Below are positions 10,245 to 21,200 of a stretch of 64,000 bases of DNA, piece by piece. Position numbers and translations under genes: made by a program. Source of the stretch: Dendrophyllia cribrosa (taxonomy: Eukaryota; Cnidaria; Anthozoa; Scleractinia; Dendrophylliidae); contig JAJLRJ010000013.1 of NCBI GenBank assembly GCA_024195265.1, forward strand, positions 19,019,931 through 19,083,930, written 5' to 3'. Position 1 is the stretch's first letter, and each line of letters starts with the position of its first letter. The notes under the pieces are model-generated. The model saw only the letters and a program-made list of their open reading frames with translations. It was not told the origin of the DNA and ran no database searches.

Positions 10245-12000
10245 ACATCAAATGGAAGACCAGGATCCCTGTATAAAGATTAAAAGTTTCTCAAACGTCG
10301 AGGAACCACAAAGAAACGTTACTGAATAACAACGTGCAAGTGTGTGCAAAAAGCTGTCCTCAGTTCACTCCTTGGAACGACCAAGTTAGGAAATGTAAAA
10401 CAACTCGTAAATTTCAAACCTCACCACAGGATAATAAACAGTACCACGGGAAAGTAGTGCTCAGTAGCTTTCATTTGAGCTGTCATTTACAGATTCAAAC
10501 GTTAGACGTTCACACAGCTTTGTCTGTGGGAATGAATAATTTAATGACAGTGGACCTGTTGACAGTTAACTTGTCCAAATAGACTTGGTATTTCAAGGAT
10601 GTTTACCTTTTGGACATTAAAAAGCGGGAAGAATTTCATTTTCACAAGCCAGAAATGTGGACAATACAGTACTTCTGGTATGAAATCTTTTAAACGTATT
10701 TTCGTTTTACGGTTACAATGTGTTTGACCTGATCGCCTCTTCATGGCAAAATTAAATGCCGTGTTGCTTAAATTTAATCTAGCAGTTGCGCAAAGCGAGT
10801 ACCTTTTCCAGGCCGGGGGAGGGGAGGGGAGGGGGAAGAACTAGCAACACGTATATGTGGGTCCTCACGCAAGGCACGAACATGACGACACAAATAACGG
10901 CTGCTTGGGCTTGCCACACCTTTTCTCCCCAACAAATAACCATGTTTGCGTGATGAGCAACAACTGAAGCGGAGTATTGGGATAGTATTGGGAAAGCATT
11001 GGGAAAGTATTGGGACAGTGGAATGTTCTGTGTTTTAAGGCGGCGTCTATACGAATGGAAAACGCGTTCTTTCTGATGGCTTTCGCTTATTGTCCACACA
11101 AGCGATCGAAAACGCTGAGAACGGAATGAGACGTTGGAAAACGCAGCTCTATCGCTCTAGTGTGAACTCGGAGACTTGAGCCTTTAACTCCCAAGAGTGC
11201 GAAAATAAAGATTTAACAAAAATTCCAAATTTCATTTCTAAATTATTGGAAGACAAATGGTAACATACAAAAGTACTGCTGAAGAGGTTTCATTTGAATG
11301 GTCACACCATGGGATTTCGTCCATAGACTCAAAAGTTAGAACAAATGGTACCATACAAAAGTGCTGCTGAAAGGTTTGATTTGAATGGTCACACCATAGG
11401 ATTTCATCAACAGACTCAAAAGTTAGAACAAATGGTACCATGCAAAAGTACTGCTGAAGAGGTTTCATTTGAATGGTCACACCATGGGATTTCGTGCACA
11501 GACTCAAAAGTTAGAACTACATGTCTCCATAATTGACTCAGGGATGAAAGGTTAAAAAGTGTTGACGAAAAAGCGTCACACATGACCCTTTTTATCGTTA
11601 CATTAGATGAAAGTCGAAAGCGCGTTGTTATGGAGAGTTGAAAGCGATAGAAAGACGCTATTTGACCGTTTTCGGTCATCAGCTACACAGAAACATGCAG
11701 TCAAAATACAGAACATTTCACTTGTATAACAGTCCACAATACTAAGTACTTGCTGTGCTTTCTTAGTGGAAATATAGATCTCTTTTCCGAGATTTGGAAC
11801 AGAATGTAATATCATATTGTTATGGACAAAAATAGTAATTACACTGTGTTTTCTACTTTCTTTTAGATTTGTAAACATAAACAAATTGAATTAAATTTCA
11901 TTTTGAGAACCAGTTTTAGGGTGAGCAATTTTAGAATTAACCAAAATTCTGTGAACATGTTGAACTGTGAATTTGGAATAAATCTTACTACTCTTGTCTC
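10245..12000 (+). other. Probable USP24 3' UTR and downstream DNA
   Basis: No coding signal. Candidate poly(A) signals AATAAA lie at 10433-10438 and 11977-11982; which one is used cannot be told from sequence. A three-unit ~87-bp tandem repeat (11253-11516) lies inside. Confidence 0.45.
11253..11516. repeat. Three-unit ~87-bp tandem repeat
   Basis: Units start at 11253, 11341 and 11428 (acaaatggta) and each holds 'gaatggtcacaccat'. Diverged single copies occur near 30665-30760 (reverse) and 38990-39080. It is part of a dispersed family with 'ccataattgactc' downstream. Confidence 0.85.
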
Positions 12001-12059
12001 TATTTATGTGCCATTCAATTAAAGAACACGTTAATCAGTTTTAGCACCTTCTAGGTTCA

Positions 12060-13320
12060 AGGTTGGGTATTTATTCCTAAGCGTCCCTTGGTTTTTGACT
12101 GCTAATTTTATGCGCGTTAGAAAAAGTGTGAGGACGATCATTCTGTGCAACTGTCAAGGCTAGAAGCCTTGTAGGAATGGAGCAACTCTCCTTTCAATAT
12201 TGAAACAAAAGAAATCTCTTAATGAGCAAAAATGACCCATTCTTTACAAAAAATCTAATGACCCGTTTTTGCTCATTAACCATTTTCGATTGTTTCAATT
12301 GGCCAGTCCGAAAAATACCATAATACTCCTTTATGTGGAGGCGAAGCCTCGCCAGGGTGCAATTATTCAAGTCTCCTTTGTTAGAATGGCACAATGGAAT
12401 TCAGAGTACATGTAGGAACGCTAGGACGTAGCAGTGTGTTCACATACAAATGTGCACCGTATGCAAATTGCCACGAAGTTGAAGCATAGCACGTGCAGTT
12501 CGTGCTGAAAACAAAAGAAATCGGAAAAATGAGGCTTGCAGCAAGCACCACCCAAACCTGCACTTTAAAGAGTAGTATGGTATGGTTTCTGGAGTGGGCA
12601 ATATTCATGCGTTTATTCCCTAGCGTCCCTCCCGATTTCAGTGCTTATTTTATGCGCGTTAGAAAGTGTGAGCACGTGATCATTCAAAGCAACTTTCAAG
12701 GCTAGAGCCCTTGTAGAAACGGAGCAAATCTCCTTTGAATATTAAAAACAACGGAAATTTGTTTATGAGCAAAAATGAGCCTTTTTTTTCTCAAAAATCC
12801 AAGGATCGTTTTTAGCTCATTAACCATTTTAATTGTTTTAATATTCATACCTTAATTCCCAAGCGTCCCTCGCGATTTCACTGGTAATTTTACGCGTGTT
12901 AGAAAAGTGTGAGGAAATGATCATTCTGTGCAACTTTCAAGGCTACAGCCCTTGTTGAAGCGGAGCAAATGTCCTTTGAATATTGAAACAATTGAAATTC
13001 GTTTTTGTGCATTAACAAATTTCTATTACTTTAATATGTATGCATTTATTCCCAAACGTCCCTTGCGATTTCACTAAAAATTTTTGGCGCGTTACAAAAT
13101 GTGTGAGAACGTGATCATTCTGGGCAACTTTCATAGCTATAGCCCCTGTTGAAACGGAGCAAATTCCCGTCCCTTGCGATTTCACTGCTTATTTTATGCG
13201 CGTTAGAAAGTGTATGAGCACCTGATCATTCAGGGCAACTTTCAAGGTTAGAGCCCTTGTAGAAACGGAGCAAATCTCCTTTGAATATTGAAACAGTAGA
13301 AATTTGCTAATGAGTAAAAA
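12060..13320. repeat. Five diverged units of a ~160-bp repeat
   Basis: Units near 12060-12250, 12600-12790, 12842-13005, 13030-13167 and 13172-13320 share 'aagcgtccct..cgatttcact', 'gcgcgttagaaa.gtgtgag', 'tgatcattc' and 'ggagcaaatctcctttgaat'. No coding signal. Confidence 0.75.
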
Positions 13321-13481
13321 TGAACTATTTTTTTTCCCAAAAATCCAAGAGGACCCTTTTATGAGCTCTATGAGCAACGAACAAAAACACGAATCATCCA
13401 CAGGTCCGATGAAGGCAATTTTGGAGCGATTAAACCATTTTTTAATGGGAATTTTGGTGCTTCGAGTTCGGACCTTTGGCC

Positions 13482-13484
13482 CCA

Positions 13485-13517
<33 letters not shown>

Positions 13518-13941
13518 ACTCCCTATAATGGGCTATACGGGGATGCTCCGCCCGAAAGGGGTACCTTTTTGAGGCTGGAGGTATATGAAAGGGTCGGGAT
13601 TTCACGAGTTAAAGTATGTGAAAGGGTAGGGATTTCACGAAGAATAGGAAATGGTAGCGAAAACACGAGTGAAGCATAAAAAAGGTAGGGAAAACTGCAA
13701 TTTAAGTATTATAAAAAGGGCCTTTCAAAATATATCAAACAGACGCACGCAAAGGCTATATGAAAGGGGTACCATTTTCAACGAAAGGTACATGAAAGGG
13801 GTACCATTTTCAATGAAAGGTATATGAAAGGGGTACCTTTTCTGTCAAAAACGGTATATGAAAGGGTAAGGGTTTGTACCACGGGGCGGAGCATCCCCGT
13901 ACAAAACTTTGTTGAGTACCCCCCCCCCCCCCCCCCCCGGG
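13482..13941. mobile_element. Poly-G MITE (family G) with 8-9 bp target duplication
   Basis: Starts CCAGGGGGG and ends CCCCCCGGG, flanked on both sides by CCTTTGGCC. 'ggggatgctccgcccg' near the start reappears inverted as 'cggggcggagcatcccc' near the end. The 8-bp-class duplication suggests a hAT-like family. Internal 'gaaaggggtacc' motifs repeat several times. Confidence 0.8.
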
Positions 13942-14235
13942 CCTTTGGCCGAGGACTCGCCAACATTTCTTTGAAAACTAGCCAAAGCGGCCTCGAAATT
14001 GCTCAAGGAGCAAACCGGCAAACAGCAGTCAACACAACACCACACACAAGGTAAGTTATCTTTATTTAGAATCTTTTTAAAATACAGTACTTTGAACACA
14101 TTTGTATATTCTTATACATTGTCTTAAATTCCAACCGATTCCAACGGCTGACATATGTGCAGGATGGGCTGCCTGTGGATAACCTCTTTGCAAACCTCAC
14201 GTTTTATAACTGTCATGCAGTGTCCTGTGAAGTAA

Positions 14236-15244
14236 TAGGGAGCTTACGCAACCACGACGGCGACAGCAGCGATAACGGCGACGGCGACGGGCAATTTTCC
14301 CTTTCGTAAACAAGCGATGCCATTTTAGCGACACTTAGAAAATTTTTCACCAATTTTAGAATTTTTTTTTCTATCAGAAAAAGAAAAAATGCAATTAATT
14401 ACCTAGAATCGAACCCGGAACCTCTTCATGTTAGCATCTCTCCTTTACCACTAGACCACTGGGTTGATCCGGCAAACCCAAGAAAATTTTAATTACAAAA
14501 GGTGCTTTTCTTAATATATATCAATAACGGATCACCCTAACCCTAAATCTTACCTAACCGCGAATCTAGCTTAGATCTAATAATCGCTTTACCTAAACCC
14601 AGTTTTATCTAATAATGATAGCCTACTTTCATCCCAATCCAGGCATAAACAAGAGAGAAATGGTATCGACCGTTACAAAAGGCCTGGTTACCAATGAATG
14701 CTATATACATACATACATACATACATACATAAACTTTATTATAGTGTCTGGTCGTTCTAGCGCCTAAATGGCACTAATTGGGGACACACAATAAATCATG
14801 TAAAATCATAATAATCAATATTAAAAAAAATGATGATGCTAATGATGGCATCGACTGTTAAAAATGGCATCGCTTGTTTACGAAAGGGAAATCGGCGACG
14901 GCGACAGCAGCGATAACGGCACAAAACAATAGGTTTAATGAGCGAAAGCAATGCCCCTGCACGTGCGTTTTACATTTTGGTACATTTCTTTGCTGTCCTG
15001 CAAAACAACAACGTCAAATGATCAAATTATAGGTTTTGCGGAGAACGTGAACACGCGACGGTTAATTTTCCGCTTTCCATGTGAACTGGAAAGCCATCCC
15101 TTCAAATTCAGCTCCTGGACAATCCAGTCGCATTAGACAAACTAAACAAATTGGAACAACTGCAAAGTAGTTTAAAATAGTGCGAATCCTTTTTTTAATT
15201 GACGTTTTCCTTGGCGTTGCCGTCGTCGCTGCGTAAGCTCCCTA
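14236..15244. mobile_element. ~1-kb inverted-repeat element with GGAGCTTACGCA ends
   Basis: Ends AGGGAGCTTACGCA / TGCGTAAGCTCCCT, followed at both ends by gacgacggc-type GC-rich sequence. 'gcgacagcagcgataacggc' occurs at both 14260 and 14902. It contains a tRNA-like segment and a reversed LINE tail with (ACAT)n at 14703-14733. No transposase frame. Confidence 0.75.
14403..14480 (-). repeat. tRNA-like (pol III box) segment, probably SINE-derived
   Basis: On the minus strand an A-box-like TGGTCTAGTGGTAAAG is followed by a B-box-like GGTTCCGGGTTCGATTCTAG. The stems are too degenerate for a confident tRNA gene. Confidence 0.45.
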
Positions 15245-15581
15245 TTCTCTTGGAGAGAGTTGTCATGTTTTTAATGCCGCGTTAGCTCCTCATTATTGTG
15301 CGATACTCCACTTGATTTTTTAACATTTGTAAGAACACTTGGTGCTTCTTGTCGTAAAACCTAGTAAAGAAAGTTACCCATTAAACTTTTTAAATCCTTT
15401 GATCAAAATACAAATTCTCCTTTCTTGTTCCTATACATTTCTTATAGCAGCAGTGGGGAGAAATTGTTAAAATATCTTGAGGATTCATCTTGGGCGATCA
15501 TACCATTAAATTCTCATGATCTCTCTGATGGCTTGGGCATTGTTATTCCAAGGAGAAAATCGATGCTGATCACTATTAGGT

Positions 15582-15582
15582 T

Positions 15583-15613
<31 letters not shown>

Positions 15614-16243
15614 ATACAGATTTTTTTAAAACTTGCCATGCAGTAAGGTAAAGATCATTTTTTGCCAAAAAGGCAAAAAAAATGGCGGGGGCGCCGCGCT
15701 CGTTTTCGAGTTAAGGCGCATTGAAGACCATGCGTTTTTAGAAGCTTTCGTTATTTGAAGTCGATCTTAGCTGACAACTATCAGCAATAAAAGAAGCTAC
15801 TTTAGTGAAATTAAGATCAGGTAAAGGTACTCAATTTAACACAAGTGTCTATTAAGTAAACATTTGCAGCTGATGTCGTTCTTTGAGGTAGAATAGGCCT
15901 TGAAAAAGAATACATATTAGTCTTGCCAGTCCACATTCGAAGAAAACTTCGGTCGCACGAAGGCAGAAAAGGTGAAATATTTGTAACTTCTCACGTACAG
16001 ATGTTTTCTTTTTTGTTGTTGTTAAAATGGAGAAAATCAGGATAGAAAGTGATCTATGAAAAGAAAAATGGGGGTCTCCGAGCATCCAAGAGAGTAAAAT
16101 CGCTGCGAAGCTCTCAAAGCGACCATCTATTTGCCATGTTTGTTTACCTCCGTACTTTACGATGCATGACGCATGCGTTACAGTACGTTTGGATGGCATG
16201 CGCGAAAAAAATGCGCAATAGCATAGGCGCGAACGTCCTTAAA
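15582..16243. mobile_element. 662-bp MITE with TTTAAGGACGTTCGCGCC ends
   Basis: Perfect 18-bp terminal inverted repeats. No open frame with recognisable similarity. Confidence 0.85.
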
Positions 16244-16247
16244 GGCT

Positions 16248-16430
16248 AAAGGGGAAAATCCCCCACGTAGAGAATGGAGAACTCCCATATATAAGTGACG
16301 AGAACCTGGTAAAAAACGCCAGAGTTGTTGTAGTTCCGGACGCAGCTTACAGTTTTTTATGTAACATCTTGTACTAGAATCTCTTTTTCGGGAAGAGGGA
16401 GGGGGAAGAGGGAGGGGGAAGGGCGTGGAT
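16248..16430. repeat. Repeat present inverted at 19260-19462
   Basis: Shares 'agaatggagaactcccatat', 'tgtaacatcttgtacta' and a purine-rich gggagg tract with the reverse complement of 19260-19462. The two copies are about 3 kb apart in opposite orientation. Confidence 0.7.
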
Positions 16431-16476
16431 TTAGGTCATGTTTACCCTTGTGGCGTCGGCCTGTTAATTAAGGTAT

Positions 16477-16680
16477 GGGTTTAGCTAGAGACTGGGTTTA
16501 GCTAGAAACTGGGTTTAGCTAGAGACTGGGTTTAGCTAGAAACTGGGTATAGCTAGAGACTGGGTTTAGCTAGAGACTGGGTTTAGCTAGAGACTGGGTA
16601 TAGCTAGAGACTGGGTTTAGCTAGAGACTGGGTATAGCTAGAGACTGGGTTTAGCTAGAGACTGAGTTTAGCTAGAGATT
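16477..16680. repeat. 17-bp minisatellite (gggtttagctagagact)
   Basis: About twelve near-perfect 17-bp units with g/t and a/g variants. Confidence 0.95.
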
Positions 16681-16727
16681 GATCAAAGTACAAATAATAG
16701 GATTCCAAACGTTTTTATAAATAAACG

Positions 16728-16912
16728 TTAACGGCCCACATTCACCCAAAAGACGTTGCGGTCATTTGTTTTTGTTTTGAAATGCTCCATTGTTCATACG
16801 CGTGATCTGATTGGTTGCACGCATTCGAGCGTGAATTTCGTGTTACACGAAATTCAGCACAGAAAGTGATCACGGCGCGCACAGCATTTTGGGTGAAGGT
16901 GGGCCTTTAACG
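16728..16912. mobile_element. MITE with GGCCCACATTCACCC ends (185 bp)
   Basis: Ends AACGGCCCACATTCACCC / GGGTGAAGGTGGGCCTTT. A related end (aaggcccatgttcacccaat) occurs at 24406. Confidence 0.75.
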
Positions 16913-17112
16913 CAAAACCTGGATAAGCTTAATTTGGTGCTCAAGAAACCGAGCCCAGGGAGAAGTAGTAACAGATTTCTTACCCTTTTAAACTTTCTTG
17001 TGGCTTCACAAGTTTTCCTGCTGCGTTCATGCTTTTCATGGCCTCCTTTCAAAGTAAACAAAATAAGGTTAAACGTTGAAAAAACTATCAAGAAACATTC
17101 CCAGTAGATTGT

Positions 17113-17165
17113 TATTTGATTGTAAAGCGCCTTGAACTATGGATATGTGCGCTATATAAATGATA

Positions 17166-17198
<33 letters not shown>

Positions 17199-17200
17199 TA
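17113..17200 (+). mobile_element. L2/CR1-like retroposon 3' tail with (ATT)n
   Basis: 'tgtaaagcgccttgaac' then 'gcgctatataaatgataa' running into (TTA)n is the usual 3' end of L2-type elements. A similar tail is at 36620-36660. Confidence 0.6.
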
Positions 17201-18100
17201 TTATATAACATCGTGTATCTTCTATCCCGACTCTGTTCAACAGTTGGAGCTATCGCAGAACTTTGACACGAGACAGCTTCGACCGTTCTGCCCGAAAAAA
17301 ATAAACCACAAAGAAATGTTTTGTCAATTTATGTTTCATGGCAGCTGTTGCCCGAATTGTAGGCATTTTGCTAGTACATTTTTGAGATTCCTGAAGCTGG
17401 ACGGGGGGATTGCCATCCTGCCCCCCCCCCCGGGATGGGATGCTAGTCAATCTCAGGGTTACCCCGGCATCATGTCGCCGGTACCCGTTTATACACCTGG
17501 GTGAAGAGAGACAATTTGTAGTAGCGTTTCTTGTCTGAGGAAACAAACGACGAAAGAGACCAGGCCTTGAACCACTGAGTTTCAGATGTGAAGTCCAACA
17601 AGCAAAACACTTCACCACCGCGTCCTCGCCAGGTTCGCCTATATTTATTGAGAGCGTATGAGAGTTGCTAGTCAAAGTGGGGACAGAGCGTTGCGTGGAG
17701 ATACAAATAACGACTGCGTAGGAGACTACTTCGAAAGCAAGCGTTTCTCGAGCGGTAAAGATAAACCTTGGAACTCTAGGAACAACGAACAGAAACACGA
17801 ATCATCCGCAGGTCCGACGAATGCAATTTTAGAGTGACTGAACCATTTTAATGGCATCTTTGGAGGTTCGAGTTGGAACTTTGGCCTTTGTTAGTAGGGG
17901 AGGAGCGTTGCATGACGACAGAAATAACGGCTTCGAAGGAGACAAGAGAGTTGCTGGCCAACAATTGTTCACACTAGTTCCCGTTTGATCTCGACCGACT
18001 TCACAGTATGAGATGAAAGAATTTCAGTTTTGATGATTGTGTATTGACTGTTTATTAAAGGCCAGCTAAATTGATAAGATGTTGATTACTGTTTTGAATC
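17200..18100. other. Intergenic stretch, no supported gene
   Basis: Holds a short poly-C at 17421-17430 and open frames without recognisable domains. The expected last FGGY exon should lie downstream of exon 12 on the minus strand (below 18110) but was not recognised here. Confidence 0.4.
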
Positions 18101-18109
18101 ATCACTAAC

Positions 18110-18204
18110 CTGGATAGATGGGAAATCACCTGATGCACATGCTCCCAAAATTGCCGACCCCACGAGGACTGACTCACTTTCGCGAGGTAAAATGCACGGT
18201 AATC
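18110..18204 (-). CDS. FGGY: FGGY exon 12 (last exon found)
   Basis: Acceptor gttcgcag, donor gttagt. Encodes [20 protein letters not shown], then [11 protein letters not shown], the nucleotide-binding C-terminal segment. The donor shows that at least one more exon follows. Confidence 0.94.
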
Positions 18205-21200
18205 CTGCGAACAAAAGTATTGCGCTTTTCATCACGACATATCTACAGATAGTGTCCAAAAATAGCAATGTAAACGTTTCAATAGTCAGAAAAACGAACG
18301 TCAAGTACTGTTACAGCGCAAAACATGAACAAATGAACGTGCTCTTTCGTCTTGTTGGCCCACGCTCTGCGCATGCCTATCACGCTTGTGGTCTCTGTTA
18401 GTACAGTTGTCTCCAATTTCTTACTGCGTCAGAACAGCTGGAAGATTATTACCGACGCCGTAGCACAAAGGTCCTATTCCAATGCCATAAGGCTCTATTT
18501 ACCAACCTGTACACGAAATTGTCTAACCTGTAATGTCGGCGTGAGTTTGAATAAAGAAATCATTCTTGGCCAGTCCACCACAAAGAAACAGGGTGTTAAT
18601 AGCGTGTCCAGCTTTATTCATACTTTCTATGATGTGACGAGTACCATGCTAGAAAAAATAGCCACAGATTAGGTTATAATCGTTGACCTTTTAGGGGGGC
18701 AAAATTTGTAGATTGGTACCGCTTAGGGTACTAGAGCAGTTTTCAATTGAGTGTCGTAAAACCAAAACCAAAGTAATTACTCTGACCAATCACAGCAGTC
18801 GTAAACAATCCAATGAACCAATCAGAGCTCGAAGCAATTACATGTCGGCGGCGCCAAGCGCGGGAAAACGCGTGCGAGCAAGTCACGATTGGTTTTGGTT
18901 TTACTTCTGATTGGTCGAGAAAGTGGCGCGAGATGTTTTAGCCAATCACAAAGCGTAGCAATGCAAAACCAAAGCAATTGTGTAATTACTTTCGATACTC
19001 AATTGAAAACTGCTCTAAAATCTAAAATGATCACCCTTGTAATTATCACGGTACCTTTAGGGTACTGAGCCGAACAAATATGACAGAATATGACAATTTC
19101 CTCGCCAACTGTCCAAGGAGTGGTCTTTAGTAGTCAGATGCATAACAGACGGAACGGGGAAATAAGAGAGTGAAGTGCGAGGAGAGAGAGCGCTAAGCAT
19201 GTCGAGAGAAAGTGAATTAAGTTTTGAATTCTTTCCTCCTAGTTGTAAACTTGACATAAAGACACTCCCTCCCTCCGTCCCTCCTTCCCTCCTTGCCTCC
19301 CTTCTCCCGTAAAAGAGATTTTAGTACAAGATGTTAAAGAAAAACTGTAAACTGCAAGGAGAACAATACATCGACCCTGAAGTTTTTGCCGAGGTTCTTG
19401 TCACTTTTATATGGGAGTTCTCCATTCTCTACTCGGGATATTTTCCCCTTAAGGTGACTCGCTCGAAATGCAAAATGCGCTCATCTGTGACCTGGATGCA
19501 ATTTCCCAACAGCAAACTTTTGGTTATATTTGGTTATAACTTCTTTGTTTTTTACTCTATTGCAATAATTCTTTTTGTATCTCCTAGTTGAATGAAGCAT
19601 GAATTAATAAATATGAACCGATTTTCTTCGAAATAAATACAGGAGCCAAAATCTGGATTTGCGCAAACCCCTCATTTCATATTGAGGCCCTCCTAGAAAA
19701 AAAATGGTTCGTTTTATTTGGCTCAAAATTTGCGAATCGACTTCCTTTGATATAGTCTTGAATGTGGCCAAGTTACAAAAAAATCGTCGTAACAGAAACG
19801 CTGCAACAGAAATGTCGTCAACTTAGGAGCTTATTTCCACCCGTCAGGGGGGAACACCATACCCTGGGGTGTAGTTCTCAGGCATATATGCTCCAATGGA
19901 GCCATTGTTTGTGACATTCGCCAATTGTATGTCAAGTATACGGTAAAGTCAATTCGGTCCCCCCTGACGAATTGTCAAATTTACCATTCGTAAACAAAGA
20001 AGCCTAAAATCTGCGTGCAAGACCATAGGGCAAATCCTTAAAGCCCCAAAAGTGATTATCACCAAATTTCTCCTTGTTATATCTGATTCAATGCTTAATT
20101 AAGTAATGATTCGCATAAGAAGGATAGTGCTGAACGGCAATGCACAATGTCCATTGTTACAACTAGTGCAGTGATCTCATTGGCCTAGACTCAAAAACCG
20201 CTAAAAAGTTCAGGTTCAAGGTGCATTAGGTCTAAATTTTTTGAGACCCAATCGCACAACATGCAATTTTCCAAAGATATGGTATTTGGGGAACTTATCA
20301 AAGAAGCAAAATTAGTAGCTATTGTCTTCGGCTATTCTGATTGGTTAAGCACGAACATTTCCCAAAATATATTTGACGCAAATGGATTTTCTGTATTTTT
20401 ATAATGAAATATAATTATAAACCTTTAGCCCCTCCTCTATTCTTGAAATCAAAGATATTCTATGTGGGAAACAGCCAATGCCGCAGAACAATGAAGTTTA
20501 CTATAGTTCTTATGTGAAGCATTACTTAATCAATCGGGCAGGTCATGAGAATTAAGGACATATCACCCAAGATGAACTCTCTTGATATTTAACAATTTCT
20601 CTCCACTTCTTCTATAAGAAACGTATGAAGACAACGAGGGAGATTTTGTATTTTGATATTGGTGCCTGGTGCTTTGCGAGTTGTTTCCAGTCCCTAACGT
20701 ATTGTGCTTGTTCAAAGACAAAGGGCATGTGAACAATGAAGTATTGTAACTACTTACTGCAATGGCCTGAAGAGTAGCTTGATACAAAACTGCAAGGCTG
20801 TCTAGGTCAGTCGTAAGAGTTAGTCCACAAATCTGAAAGAAACGCATTTCATTAAAGTGCCACTATGATCAAAAATATATATTTTCTGTTCTCTTCATAT
20901 TTTGAAAATATAAGTACTCGCGATCGTTACTTACCTTGCGAAGTTTCAAGTCAAAACTCGTACAGGAAGTGCCATTATTTTAACTTCACATTTCGAATTC
21001 GGCTAGCCGCCATTACTCAATTCAAAAATGACCGGGACCGAATCCTGAGAGTTGGATCGAGTTGGCCTAAAGATTTGGTGACGTCAATGACTCAACACAT
21101 GCCTTTTGGCTTTGTTGTCTGTGTCCCGGTGGGAACCGCGTTGAGTCATTGACGTCACAAATTAAGTCACGTGTACCAGATCGCAAACCAGTAGAACGTG

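Noticed and set aside
11238..11679. Overlapping frames on both strands
   Set aside because: They follow the ~87-bp tandem repeat unit rather than a gene.
14403..14480. Functional tRNA gene
   Set aside because: Box A and B are visible, but the stems do not pair well and it sits inside a transposable element.
15852..16199. Minus-strand frame ending FYLKERHQLQMFT as a candidate FGGY last exon
   Set aside because: Similarity to the expected C terminus is weak and the frame lies inside the 15582-16243 MITE.
16477..16680. CRISPR-like regular repeat
   Set aside because: Head-to-tail 17-bp minisatellite without spacers in a eukaryotic genome.
17250..17798. 182-codon minus-strand frame
   Set aside because: No domain, no codon or splice support, includes poly-C; not part of FGGY.
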